DNA from: Centroberyx gerrardi
Lineage: Eukaryota > Chordata > Actinopteri > Beryciformes > Berycidae
Length of the DNA stretch: 64,000 bases
Direction: 5' to 3'
Assembly (NCBI RefSeq): GCF_048128805.1
Contig: NC_136019.1
Location: 19,059,881 to 19,123,880 of the forward strand
Shown: piece by piece, positions 1-10,446 of the stretch
Layout of the letters: the number at the start of each line of letters is the position of its first letter
Position numbering within the stretch: position 1 is the stretch's first letter
Translations under genes and position numbers: made by a program
Notes under the pieces: generated by a model
Told to the model about the DNA's origin: nothing
Databases searched by the model: none
What the model saw: only the letters and a program-made list of their open reading frames with translations

Positions 1-554
1 CTCCACACAGCGTCGTCTCTGGAACCAAAGGCCACCTGAGGCCGTGTTCATTGTCAGGAATGAAGACACGATTGCTGTGTGAATGTTGGCGCATGCATAC
101 CTCAGATAATCTAGCAGAGAAACAAACACCCTTTCTACCACCGCTCATGTTATCATTCTACAAAGTCATCCATATTAAAGATTTTCTCTCAAAGGAAACC
201 TTAATTGAGACTGTTTATCAATGTCCCACAACACCAAAACACCAACAACATTTGATGTAGGAGAGCAGCCAAGGAGTCAAGACAGAGGCAACATGAAGGA
301 GTGAAGAGCAAAAACAGACACACGCTGAATTATCAATGTCATCCTTGGTTTGTCAGAATCATTCTGAAATAATGTCAATGGAAGGTTTTTCCTTGTCTTT
401 GTGTCTGTCTTTTGAAAGAGAGGATAAATGGAAGACAGAGAGGGGAAAGGATAAAATGTAAAGTATCACATTTGTGTAGTCTCCAGGAAAGAACTTGCGT
501 TTGTCCCAGGTTTAGATAATCCTAGTGGCCTAACTCAACACAGTGTAGCCTATG
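1..554. other. Non-coding flank, nothing recognised
   Basis: No exon with consistent splice sites, no protein-like frame and no repeat structure was found here. The only reading frames are short and of unremarkable composition. The stretch is ordinary AT-rich intergenic DNA upstream of the immunoglobulin-domain gene. Confidence 0.5.
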
Positions 555-741
555 TGTTAGCATGGAGCCTATCACTCAACATACTGTATGCTAAAGTGTT
601 AGCATGGTGCCTACTATTGTTACTATTACTCAACATACTGTATGCTAAAGTGTTAGCATGGTGCCTACTATATTGCTATAAAGTGTTAGCATGGAACCTA
701 CTATCACTCAACATACAGTATGCTAAAGTGTTAGCATGGAA
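555..741. repeat. Degenerate minisatellite, about four and a half units
   Basis: The block TGTTAGCATGG recurs five times at intervals of roughly 34-54 bases. Between occurrences lie variants of CTCAACATACTGTATGCTAA. Units differ by internal deletions, so the array is diverged rather than recently amplified. It produces a spurious leucine-rich open frame and is not a gene. Confidence 0.85.
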
Positions 742-1290
742 CGCTGGAGCCAAACATCTACTGGGAACACATGGACGATTGTGGTGTATACGTTCTCATC
801 ACAGGTTGACCAACGGGCCAATCTCACAAAAAAACTTGCTGCATTCCTTTAATCTCTATAAACAATCTACCTTTTGTGTATTTCTTTGATACAAAGACTG
901 ATTATGTAATGCAGCTCCCCTCTGCATTAGACTCTTTAGCTTATGGCCTGTGGCCCCTCCATCAAATCTGTTGGCGAAGCTGCATTTTTTGTTCTGTTAC
1001 GTATTTCAATCTTGTATCAACGTAAAAGGATCTTTTGTCAGTGATTGTGAGGCAGAACACAAGCAAATATCCTTTCTTCAAGCTTTACATAGGAGAAGAG
1101 CAGAAAGGGGAAACAAACTCACTGCCTTGTATTCATCTGAAGGGGAAGGAACAGAGCCTGTGGTTTTAAAACTTCTCAACGAAAAGTTCACATAAACTCC
1201 GAAGACATGCATGTGTGCATGTGTGTGCGTACCCAGTGGGAGGGACGTAGCTCTTAAGAGTGGCAGAAGTCAGTGTTGAATAGGTGTGGA

Positions 1291-4200
1291 ATGATGAAGC
1301 TTCTACTGAGCAGTCTGCTTCTTGCCTCTCTGTCTGCCCCCTCATCATGGAGTGAGTACAAACACATCTTTGACTTTCAAATGACTGATGTTTCAAAGAT
1401 GTGTTAAAATGAATGGAATTATGCTCAAAAATAACTACAAATCTTAAAGATTAAATCACTGATCGATTTTAAATATGTCATATATGACCGCACAAAAATC
1501 CTCCTTGATTTTGCTGAATCTTGTCAGAACAGCTGTGTGTTGTCGAAGTTTAGCCATTGTATGGTCTGGTAATGAACTAAGGAATCGTTTTTCATTCTGT
1601 CTTTTCTTAGGTGTTTTATCTGAAAACAAATTTGTTGTGACCCAGTCTCCTGATGTCACCATCAAGGAGGGGGAGACTGTGCAGATAGACTGCTGCTGGA
1701 ATATGGACATAACAAAAGGGAGAGTTAACTGGCTGAAAAATCAAACAAACATTAATGAGACAATCTTTACGGCTGTAATCAACAATAACGGCCAGCATCA
1801 GGGATCTCTGAAGAAGGAAGAATGTAACTGTTCAAATCTGACCTTTTCAAATATCATGAGAAATGATTCGGGTAGATACATCTGCAAGGTATTTGTGGAG
1901 ATACCACAGCTAAACGAGGCCCAAGGAAACGGCACTGTCATCACAGTTACAGCCAGACACAACACAACCAACCAACCAACCAATGGTAGGTGACAAAACA
2001 CCAGTGACAACATATACAAAGTGTTGCCGTGAGGGTTAGACTGATATATTGGTTTACTGATATATGAGACAGATATTGACCTTTAATTAAAAAGTTGATC
2101 TGGTCCAGTCAGTGTGGTACCCCTCTGATATGATGGATATGTTGCAGTTTGATTGATTACATATTTCAATGGTTTTAGTGTCCCGTGGCCTAAATGCTGT
2201 TTCAGAGGTTTTCCCACCCTGTCAAGTATAAAATTCTGGGGGGAACTAATATTTGTTTATTTTTTTTACATGAAAATGGTCAGATCTATAGGTACAAAAT
2301 TGATGGCAGCCACACTCTCTCCTTTAAAAGAAATGTTTATTTAACTAGATAATATTAAAAAAAAAATGTTTCAGCGAACCTAGCTGAAATGTCATGTCCA
2401 TTTTGTACTTACAGACCATTTTATGGTCATTACATTCAGCCTTCATTGCCATTCATCATTTTTTAAATGTTTTTAAGTTGTAGTTTTTGGGTTCTGCCTT
2501 TTTTTGATATTATCCAAATCACATTTCAGGGAAAATACTAAAATACTATGAGTCAAGTTTTGGGGGGTGAAAACCAATGATGCTGACTAAATCTTAAACT
2601 AATTATACTATTATCAGCATGAATATAATTAAGATTTTTTGTTTCAAAATATGTGCAAGATTCTCCTGAAAGTAAGCCTGTACCACTTCCAGTAATGGTT
2701 TCGCTGGCTGTTGTGGCTCCACTGTTCCTCATCGCCTTCATCTGCTTTTGGACTCTGAAGAGGAGACGAGGTAAAAAAAAAAAACATTTCGAAATTATTA
2801 TTCAAGTATCAGAAACTGAATTGATGGAATGTCCCAGCAAGTTAAGGTGCAGGCCATGTTGTGCTCATGACATCAAGGCTTCTAGGAGACAAGGCAGAAA
2901 AGATACTGAGTGGCCTCAGTTTCTAATTAGTTGGACTCCCATTTTCCCTGTACAGTCTCCATTGCGTAATGTCTTGTGAAGCAGAAATGAGTTATAATTA
3001 TCTTTAAAAAGAAAAAAAGTAGTAGTAGTAGCAGTAGTAGTGTAGTAGTAATAGTAGTGGTGGTGGTAGTAGCAGTAGCAGTAATACTAGTAGTAGTAGT
3101 AGTAGCAGTAATACTAGTAGTAGTAGCAGTAATATTAGCAGTAGCAGTAGTAGTAGTAGCACTAATACAGCCTGGTCTCCTGAAATTTCGTATATGTGCT
3201 CTGTGCACAAAAAGCGAGAGAAATGCGTTTTCCCAGCAGATTACATGAAGAAGGCATGACTATATACAGGTAGTAGTCTGACACTGACATAATGTGGAGT
3301 TCAGGGCGGTGGATGGCCGTAAACATTTGCCTTCATTTCCGAAAACCTGGGTTTGATACCCAACTCAGACCAATAAGATTTCTATACTGTGAGTGTTTTA
3401 ATGTTTAGCTAAAGTTTGACCAAAGCTTTTCCCAAACCTTAACCAAATTGTTTTAGTTGCCTAAACCTAACCATAACAGTAACCTTAACTCTAAAGTTAA
3501 ATAAAATTGTTATAGTTGACTGACCTTAACCTTAACCTTAACCAAAGTTGTTTTACTTGCCTAAACTTAAGCATTAGCTAACCTTTTCACGTGACAAATA
3601 CATGAAAATGACATGCCCAATACGTGCTATTGTCACATATTCCTTTTGTGGCGGAGGAACGTAACCTTCACATAATTTGTGTCCGCAACACATAGTCTGT
3701 ATAACAAATCAACCTTATTCTTGCTGTGTGTATGCGTGTGTGCTGGGCCCACAGGTTCGGAGCGAGCGGCCAGGGTGATCTACGAAGTTCCCCATGTTGA
3801 CTCTGAGGAGGCGGAGGTGGACGGACACAGCACCAACTCCTCCAGAGGCTCTTCGCAATGGGTGAGTCCATAGACTTCACCGAAAGGCAGGATTTGTGTT
3901 CCTTTTTGTCAGTGAAGACCATGTTTTTTTTTAATTGGAATTAGCTTGGAGGAGTCTTTTTTTTTTTTTAAAGGAACATGCATTCTGCCTTTTGATGTGA
4001 TACTTGACGCTATCTATTTTGTTGAGTCTGATAGACGAAATACAGACACACACACACATACATGTATACAGTACACAATGAAAAGCACACTTAAGCAGTG
4101 CACCGTGTGCACATGCATAGATGCACAACTCAAAACCTCTGAGGGGATTTCATTACTGAATGCGCAACAAACAGTCAACAGTTGAGTGACACAAATGAGT

Positions 4201-6921
4201 GGCGGCCAGTGTTAATTCTTCAAGCCATTTTCAGTTTTGTTTTAGACTTTGTTTTAGTGTTTCCTAGTTTTGGTCATACTGTAGTAATTGAATCCAATTT
4301 TAGTGTGTAAAATCGAATTCCATCTTATAATGTTTAAATGGCCACTAAATATTAAAGTGTGTATGAGCTGAGGTGGGATGAAGGGAGGCTGACAGGTGGT
4401 GAAAAGTGTAGAAAATGTCTTTACTCTCCATCTAAAGGCAAAAGCACCAAATAACCAAATATATGTTTATAATAAAAAAAAAAAAAATAAATTAAAAAAA
4501 AGCAGTTGCATCAAATTGAAAGTCCTTTAGTCTGATAAGGGATTTTAGTCTTGCAGTATTTTTTGTTGATGCGAATCATTTTGGTCCAGTCATTGTTGTT
4601 TGAGGTTCATGGAGTCATGTAAACTAAGGTTGTTGACAAATATTTTTCATCAAAATTTTTCTTCAGCAAAATTAACACTGTTGGCTTGTAGCACCCGATA
4701 ACATAATTACTGACAGATAATGTAATAACTTGCTAAAATGTAATAAAATATCCCTCCAAATGGGTTGAAAATGTAATAAGACCTGTTAATGTAATTTATT
4801 TACAGATAATGTAAAAACATGCCATTATTACATTAGCTGTCTATTACGACTTCATAAGGGGTGCAACATATTTTTTACTGATGATGTAATAATAATATTG
4901 ACTAATAATGTGATAACTTGTAAGACTAAGAAGAATGCAATAACTTGAGTAATATTATTATTACGTCATAAGTTAAAAATGTTATATATCCCTTCATTGC
5001 AGATTTTATTAAATTTTTGACCCATTTAGAGGGGCATTTTATTACATTTTGGAAGTTGCATTAGCCATTATCCATTGGTGTATTATCAGTTATTACATTG
5101 TTAGTTGCTACATAGCTGTACATCCTCTTCTCTGCCCATCAATCACAGTTAAAGGTCTGTACTGAGGGAGGCAACTGTTTTAGTTATTCTGACAGAATTT
5201 ACATATTGATGAAAGTCCTTCAATGAAGACAAATCACCCATATAGAGAATAAAGATGTCATCAATAAAACGTTTGTACAGCAACAGATTTTTACATTATG
5301 AGATGTAGGTTAGATGTAGGTTAGCGTAACTAGGGGCCGTTCGGGTTCCCATAGCTGTTCCACTGGTCTGTAAAAAGAATTCATTATTAAACCTGAAATT
5401 ACGGAGCCCCTAAGGGGACATGGGCAAAAAAATAATAATTTTTAAGTTTCTGGTGCGCACAAGAAACTTTCCCGTGCGCACGGGATAGTTTCTCGTGCCC
5501 ACGGGATTTTTTTTCTTTGCCCATGTCCCCTTAGGGGCTCCGTATGAAATAATTCTCAGTGAGTGCTAACTCCATCAGGGTGTTCAAAAAAGAAGTGCGA
5601 GGGGTTCGGTCTTATCTCAGATCTAAAAAATGAGAACAGTGCTCAATGCCTACATCATGGGGGATTACCGTGTTTAGAGACTGCACATCAAATGAAACCA
5701 AATAACAATGTTCAGGTAATTCAATGTCCATGAGAGATCTTAAAATCAATAACGTTATTCTGTACTGCATTCAGTTGTATATCTTTGATTGCGGTGTTGT
5801 AGGTCAAGGTAGGGTCAGAAGGTAAACGTGCGTAGAAGCTTTCATCTGCCACCTGTCGCTCACATTCCTCAATATGTTTTTCCGTATCCAAAACCAACTA
5901 TGGCTCCACCTTTGTCAGCCAGAGAGTGAGGGTTGGGTCCTGTTTGGTTTAGTGCGTCCAGTTCAAGTTGGCTTAGGTTTATTTTCTTTACACACCTAAG
6001 CCAACTTGTTCTAAATTAATGCACAATATTGAGACAAACTAAATATTATTGTGTATTATCGCTTTTATATGATGGCGTGAACAACAGGGTTAGGCTTAGG
6101 GATTTTTATCTTTATTAACTTTCTACATCAACTAATCACCTGCTGGCCTGTCTCCACTCACCTGAGGCGGATCCTCCTGCCTCCATTTGGCTCTGTTAAA
6201 CAGAGCGGTGCATGTATTCAGACGTTACGAGAGTCATGGCTGTTTAGAGGAGACTTTTTAAATGACTACATTCAGATTAACTCAAAGATGATAATGATAC
6301 ACCACTGCAACATAATTAGCTAACGTTACAGTCAATCAAACATCTGATTCTGATGCTTATGGAGAGCCACAAAATGTGACACGGATGTGATTTCAAATGT
6401 AGCCAAGTACAATACGTCAGTAAAAATGTACTTAAGTAAAAGTAAAACGACGGACTTTAAGAAACACTCTAAAAAGTACAAGTAAACAAAAAAGCTACTC
6501 AGTTACAGGATTGTGGGTGAATGTAGTTAGTTCCACCCTTGTCGGTTTATGCCATAATCCTCCCTAAGTGCCACTGGACTGGATTGGCAACAAATAGTGT
6601 CAACACAGGCGTGCTTGAATGCACCTTCTCATTATATAACACAAGCCTGTTGTGACAGCCTGTTTATGAGCAATTGTGCCTAATGCTTACACCTACTCAG
6701 TTTTACATTGCACATATATTGCACATATTTAGCATTACCCTTGTTTGACATGGGCCTGTATCTGATATCCTGTATTGATAGAGATACATACAGTGCATGC
6801 AGTGATCTTTACACAATCTCTCTCTCTCTCTCTCTTTTAGTGTCAAGTAGTAGTGTATGAATCCTTCGACTACTTTGAGCGCGTGGAGGACAAAGGCAGT
6901 GGATGTGGATCTGCTAAGTGA
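1291..6921 (+). CDS. Single V-type Ig-domain transmembrane receptor, five exons
   Basis: Coding exons are 1291-1351, 1611-1985, 2660-2770, 3755-3861 and 6841-6921; all junctions are GT..AG and the phases agree (1,1,1,0), giving 735 nt and 244 residues. Residues 1-20 form a signal peptide (hydrophobic [13 protein letters not shown]). Residues 22-135 form one V/I-like Ig domain: C48, tryptophan W61 thirteen residues later, and the F-strand motif DSGRYIC ending at C112. About seven N-glycosylation sequons (for example N64, N69, N93, N96, N105, N127, N138) point to a heavily glycosylated ectodomain. A transmembrane segment spans about 157-178, followed by KRRR. The 62-residue tail has tyrosines at 192, 224 and 229 in YEVP, YESF and YFER contexts, none matching a canonical ITIM or ITAM. 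I infer an immune or cell-surface receptor. CD79-, CD28- and TMIGD-type proteins share this layout, but I cannot name an orthologue. Confidence 0.82.
2032..2335 (+). repeat. Dispersed repeat starting AGGGTTAGACTGATATATTGG-like, intron 2
   Basis: The copy begins with a terminus related to those at 56111, 56592 and 56793. It shares a body (CTAAATGCTGTTTCAGAGG, then ATGAAAATGGTCAGA) with 37770-37965 and 57090-57260. It lies in intron 2 of the Ig-domain gene and looks like a non-autonomous DNA transposon. Confidence 0.65.
3019..3168. repeat. (AGT)n trinucleotide microsatellite
   Basis: About 150 bases of AGT/AGC triplets with occasional AAT interruptions, in intron 3 of the Ig-domain gene. The frames it opens on both strands are low-complexity poly-Val/Leu/Thr and are not genes. 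Confidence 0.95.
3175..3690. repeat. Interspersed repeat with tRNA-like core, intron 3
   Basis: The stretch starts CCTGGTCTCCTGAAATTTCG. It contains GGCGGTGGATGGCCG and GGGTTTGATACCC, reminiscent of Pol III A and B boxes, followed by repeated CTAACCTTAACC-type motifs and TTTTCACGTGACAAATACATG. Related sequence occurs in opposite orientation at 9917-10143, and a similar core lies inside the 466-bp element at 24515-24980. Its ends are not sharply defined. Confidence 0.6.
4688..5111. mobile_element. AT-rich MITE with long imperfect TIRs, intron 4
   Basis: The left end (GTAGCACCCGATAACATAAT) and the reverse complement of the right end (GTAGCAACTAACAATGTAAT) align. The likeness extends to a shared internal block AATGTAATAAAATATCCCTC / AATGTAATAAAATGCCCCTC followed by AAATGGGT. 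Spacing and AT content fit a non-autonomous DNA transposon. No coding capacity. Confidence 0.7.
5150..5960 (-). pseudogene. Penelope-like reverse transcriptase relic
   Basis: Read on the minus strand, the region shows DKGGAIV (about 5900-5920), RT motif A as [13 protein letters not shown] (about 5640-5700), motif B as [15 protein letters not shown] (about 5310-5370) and the catalytic motif C FIDDIF at 5251-5268. The DKGG motif with the VIPH-type motif A is characteristic of Penelope-like elements rather than LINEs. In-frame stops and frame changes show it is dead. A 145-bp hairpin MITE at 5400-5544 splits it just before the NNEFF segment upstream of motif B. It lies antisense in intron 4 of the Ig-domain gene. 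Confidence 0.8.
5400..5544. mobile_element. 145-bp hairpin MITE with 28-bp perfect TIRs and TA ends
   Basis: Positions 5401-5428 are an exact reverse complement of the right arm ending at 5543 (outer part ACGGAGCCCCTAAGGGGACA). TA dinucleotides bound both ends, as expected for a Tc1/mariner-type TA target duplication. The interior carries three related GTGCGCAC/GTGCCCAC-plus-AGTTTC blocks. It interrupts the Penelope-like relic and is therefore younger. Confidence 0.85.
5964..6008. repeat. Perfect 15-bp inverted repeat
   Basis: The arm CAAGTTGGCTTAGGT (5964-5978) is exactly complementary to 5994-6008, with a 15-base loop. It lies just beyond the DKGG-coding end of the Penelope-like relic. It may be an element terminus or a short hairpin; its function is unknown. 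Confidence 0.7.
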
Positions 6922-7395
6922 AATCTTCAGTGCCCCAGTATTAGTCTATCTTTGCCTTTTCTGCATGTATATACGTTTATTTTCTCTTACCTTTAGCTGC
7001 ATGTATGCAGTTGTAAATGGCTACAGACGAGTGTAAATATCTGCTATTTTTCTATAAACTAAGCATTAACCATCGTTGTGGTCTGGGGTCTTTTCAATGA
7101 GGCCAGTATGTGTGTGTGTGTATGTGTGTGTGCCTTTACAGACAGACGTGTTTGTATCAGACACAGGGCCTAGAGAATCAAGACAATTGGTTTGACTTAA
7201 TCACACTACCAGCAAATCAATAAGATTAAAGTGGAAATAAGCCTTCAAAACCCCGTGGCAGCTTCTCAATGAGTCCACACTAGTGAGAGATATTGATTTC
7301 AGAGCAAAGAATGCAGGTTTCACAATGACTTCAGATCATGACAAGGACGCTGAGTGGAAACTGTGGTGATAAGGTTGCTCGACATAATAGGTCAA
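6922..7395. other. 3' flank of the Ig-domain gene
   Basis: This holds the 3' UTR and spacer before the S100 array. A short GT-rich run lies at about 7108-7131. An AATAAG near 7219 is only a weak candidate polyadenylation signal, and no canonical AATAAA was found close to the stop codon. No coding exon was recognised. Confidence 0.5.
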
Positions 7396-7399
7396 TGAC

Positions 7400-7585
7400 A
7401 GGAAATGGAAACGGCGTCTGTGAAGGTCGAAGTCGTTTCTCCCCGGCCTCCTCTTGCGCATGTTCAGCCCACAAGGCACGCAAAACTGATACGGAGGGTC
7501 TGTAACAGTAAATACTGTATAACTGACTCTGACTGTGAACACATTTGCTGTAAATTTTGCCAACACAGTCATCCAGGGTCATCTC
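7400..7585. repeat. S100-array 3' block, first copy (orphan)
   Basis: It is nearly identical to blocks at about 9770-9925 and 15830-15985, which lie downstream of S100 copy 1 and of the S100 pseudogene (shared TTGTGCATGTTCAGCCCACA with variants, then GGAGGGTCTGTAACAGTAAA). Here no S100 gene precedes it, so it may be the tail of a lost earlier unit. Minus-strand open frames in all three copies are shared through duplication only. Confidence 0.75.
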
Positions 7586-8196
7586 TTTAATCTGAAAGTC
7601 ATAATCTGAAAATAACAGCTGGCCCCTGCACAGCTAGTTTGCTTTGCTTGATAAATATTAGCCCGGTACTAATAGAAGAATTTTCACAATACGAAGTCAC
7701 TTGACCCAATGAGTCAGCCAGTTTAAGAGTCCTAAAGAGTGTTGAAGGCTCCAGAAAGACACTCCTACAGTGATCTGAACAAAGTCATACCTGTCACTGT
7801 TCACCTGTAGAGTGACTGCATGCTTGAAAAAGGTGTTAACCACCATACTGCGACTGTTCCTTTCTCACGCTATCATACAAGCATGCAAAAGTTCAGCACA
7901 CTGTTGAACAAATGAATGCATTACATTATCTGACAAGGCCCCAACTGAATCTTCAGAATGCTAAAACATTTACACTCAATACTTCAAGTAAGATGCATTG
8001 CATCATGTAAAGTAAAGATGTAGCTATTGCAGAAATCCCACTTTGTAAGTGCGTGCTGTACTGCCAGGAACTTTTGCCCCACACCCAAGATGAAAAGCTT
8101 GGGAAATCCTGCAGTAATATAGTAGCGGAGTGTGGTAACTTTTAGAGTGGCTCCCATTGTGTTTGATGTGATCTGTTGCAGACAGAGCAGCGCTGC

Positions 8197-8850
8197 TATT
8201 GAGCTCTGTGGCCAGATAAACGCTCTCAACAGAACGGAGCGCTGCTACCAGGAAACTAGGCCAGGGGACCAGAGAGAACAGAAACATGCACACACGCACA
8301 TGCATGTATACACACACACACACACACACATGTGCTTTCACAAACTCACTCACTTCCTAAGTTTTCATAGCTTTGCTTGTGGTTCATGCCCAAAGATACT
8401 CAGCAGTACACACAACCACCCACAGATGGAGTGACACTGTGTTAAAGTCATGTGTTAGTACTGGGCAAATCTAGAGATCATACTCAAAGTGGCAACCAAT
8501 GCAGTACAACTGTGTTGCATTTGAAACCAAGCTCACTTACATAGTTGGGATTTCTGGGGGGGGTTTCACAACAAAATAATTCATTTATAATCCAAATGAT
8601 TGCATGTCAGCCTCTGTTAAAAAGGGCAACTCCACTTGAATCAATACGAACAAAAACCTCTCAAAACAAATGACTAATGCTGCAAATGGGCTATGAGCTT
8701 AAGTGTACATTTTGCCATTGTGAAACTAACGTTGTGTTGACCCAATCGGAGCCACCACCCAAATCAAACAGCTAAACTGGTATGTTTGGAAATCATTTAA
8801 CATCCATAGTTGTTTTTTTATCATTGAACCAAACCCAGCTTTCACACAGC
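8197..8850. repeat. Duplicated 5' flank of S100 copy 1
   Basis: This stretch is near-identical to 10447-11060 upstream of S100 copy 2, including the (CA)n run at 8310-8330 and the same order of unique-looking motifs. Parts of the wider flank (about 7830-8070) recur before copy 4 at 17038-17320. It defines the tandem duplication unit, which is longer than the gene. Confidence 0.85.
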
Positions 8851-8853
8851 GGG

Positions 8854-8860
8854 TATAAAA
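8854..8860 (+). promoter_or_regulatory. TATA box, S100 copy 1
   Basis: TATAAAA sits in a core promoter shared by all four array members (CTTTCACACAGCGGGTATAA context). It lies about 110 bases before the start codon, predicting a short unspliced 5' UTR. Confidence 0.8.
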
Positions 8861-8969
8861 GAAGTTGTCTCTCCTCTTCTGTTCACACGCTACACCTCTC
8901 TTACTGCCCTGTTGACCGCCATCAGCCTTCCATTTTCATCTTTACCGTTTTACCAACATCTCCAGCAAC

Positions 8970-9598
8970 ATGGATAAGAAGTTACAGACATCCATGGCCC
9001 TCCTGCTGCAGACTTTTAAACAATACGCTTCAGCCGACGGCAATCCCAACACCCTGACCAAAAACGAGGTGAAGGAGCTGTTCAAGACGGAGCTGCCTGG
9101 ATTTCTCGAGGTACTGTACACCATAGGTGATGGGTAACTGTACTGACAAAGATGATAACTGCGCTTAATTGTACTCTAATTATTTGATGCACTGAATTTA
9201 GGCATATATTTAACCCCACACTTTAATTCACAACTTTGAAAATGAACAAAAGACTTGGCAATGCTTGTTTCATTGTGCTGATCAGACATAGGACTTATTC
9301 ATTCCCATTCCATTACGCAACTAAGTAAAACAGTTCCAGCGATTTGCATTTTGAACTGTTGAACACTTTGGAACAGTCCTGCCCCAACATCCTTATTCAG
9401 GGTGAGGTTTACCAATAGCATCCAATAGTACTCATGCTGTTTTGTTCCCCTGTGCAGGGTGGGAAGAACCAGTGTGCGGTGGACAAACTGCTGAGTAGTA
9501 TGGATTGTGACAGAGACAGTGAGGTCGACTTCACTGAGTTTATGTGCATGGTCACTGGTCTCACCTGCGCCTTCCACGACTGCGCTCAACACAAGTGA
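8970..9598 (+). CDS. S100P-like calcium-binding protein, copy 1
   Basis: Two coding exons, 8970-9110 and 9458-9598, join in phase 0 and encode 93 residues, a normal S100 length. S100 proteins are small dimeric EF-hand calcium sensors. The N-terminal S100-type loop (SADGNPNTLTKNE) is followed by KELF and ELPGFLE, and a GGKNQ hinge leads to a canonical second loop, DCDRDSEVDFTE, with acidic ligands at 1, 3, 5 and 12. Helix 4 ends in TCAFHDC. The ELPGFL and AVDKLL segments resemble human S100P, and the position beside kiaa0232/tbc1d14 matches human S100P. Five cysteines in the second half (hinge, calcium loop, helix 4) set it apart from copies 2 and 4. The intron falls between the EF hands, as in S100 genes generally. 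Confidence 0.93.
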
Positions 9599-9711
9599 GC
9601 AGTATGACCTCATCCTGGGGCGTGACCGACAGACTGCAGCTTGTTTTTGTTTCATGTTAGTACAGGGAACAAAAAAACATTAACAAAAACTCTGTTTTAC
9701 AACAATGCCTG

Positions 9712-9717
9712 AATAAA
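9712..9717 (+). promoter_or_regulatory. Polyadenylation signal, S100 copy 1
   Basis: AATAAA in the context GCCTGAATAAAACAG, 114 bases after the stop codon. The same context is kept in copies 2 and 4. Confidence 0.8.
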
Positions 9718-9769
9718 ACAGTCTATCTACATGTATATGGTTGTTATGTATTATGTGACTCGGGTGTGA

Positions 9770-9925
9770 CGGTGGAAGTTGTTTCTCCCTGGCCTCCTCT
9801 TGTGCATGTTCAGCCCACAAGGCACGCAAAACTGATATGGAGGGTCTGTAACAGTAAATACTGTTTAACTGACTCTGACTGTATAAACAGATTTGCTTTA
9901 AGTTTTGCCAACACAGTCTCACAAC
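9770..9925. repeat. S100-array 3' block, second copy
   Basis: Near-identical to 7400-7585 and 15830-15985 (GCACGCAAAACTGATATGGA, then the TAACAGTAAATACTG motif). It follows S100 copy 1 directly and belongs to the duplicated unit. Non-coding. Confidence 0.8.
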
Positions 9926-10143
9926 ATTTTGTGCAATGAGCACGAACTCTGAAACGCAGATTACATGTGGTGGTGGTGAAGATTACACTCCACCACCATG
10001 GAAGCATTTTGTGACAATAGGAATCATACACGCCATTTTCACGTGTTTGTCACGTGAAAAAGTTAGCTAACGTTTAAGGTTAGGCAACTAAAACACTTTG
10101 GTTAAGGTTAGGGTTAAGTCATTTCCTGAGACCAGACTGGTTC
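9917..10143. repeat. Interspersed repeat, inverted relative to 3175-3690
   Basis: The reverse complement carries CTGGTCTCAGGAAAT, CTAACCTTAACC runs and TTTTCACGTGACAAA, as in the copy at 3175-3690, but is shorter and lacks the tRNA-like core. Its left end (TCTCACAACATTTTGTG) recurs truncated at about 15985-16060 after the pseudogene unit, so it was part of the duplicated block. Confidence 0.55.
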
Positions 10144-10446
10144 TTCCTATAAATCAAAGTGACCTGACAGAATTCCTCTGGTGCACATTCCTTTCAATGA
10201 AAATGTTCTACCCAAAACCTCGAGACATTTCAGAAGTCACTCGACCCAGTTTAAGAGTCATAAAGAGCGTTAAAGGCTCCAGAAAGACACTACAGTCCTC
10301 TGAACAACTATACCTGTCTCTCTTCACCTGTAGAGTGACTGCATGCCACTACATGCCTATGGCTTGAAAAAGGTGTGAACCACCATACTGCGACTGTACC
10401 TTTCTCACGTTATCACTCATACAAGCCTGCAAAACGTCAGTGAAGA

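Noticed and set aside
2771-2979. Extension of the Ig-gene transmembrane exon frame past 2770
   Set aside because: It reads through a good GTAAAA donor into intron. The phase fits the exon at 3755, which adds the tyrosine-bearing tail.
2927-3248. Overlapping frames rich in Val, Leu or Thr on both strands
   Set aside because: They are translations of the (AGT)n microsatellite and intron flank, with no splice role.
7331-7582. Minus-strand frames with SIYCYRPSISVLRALWAEHAQEE-type sequence, repeated near 9800 and 15900
   Set aside because: Shared only because the non-coding 3' block is duplicated. There are no splice partners, and the ends differ by frameshifts and unrelated flanks.
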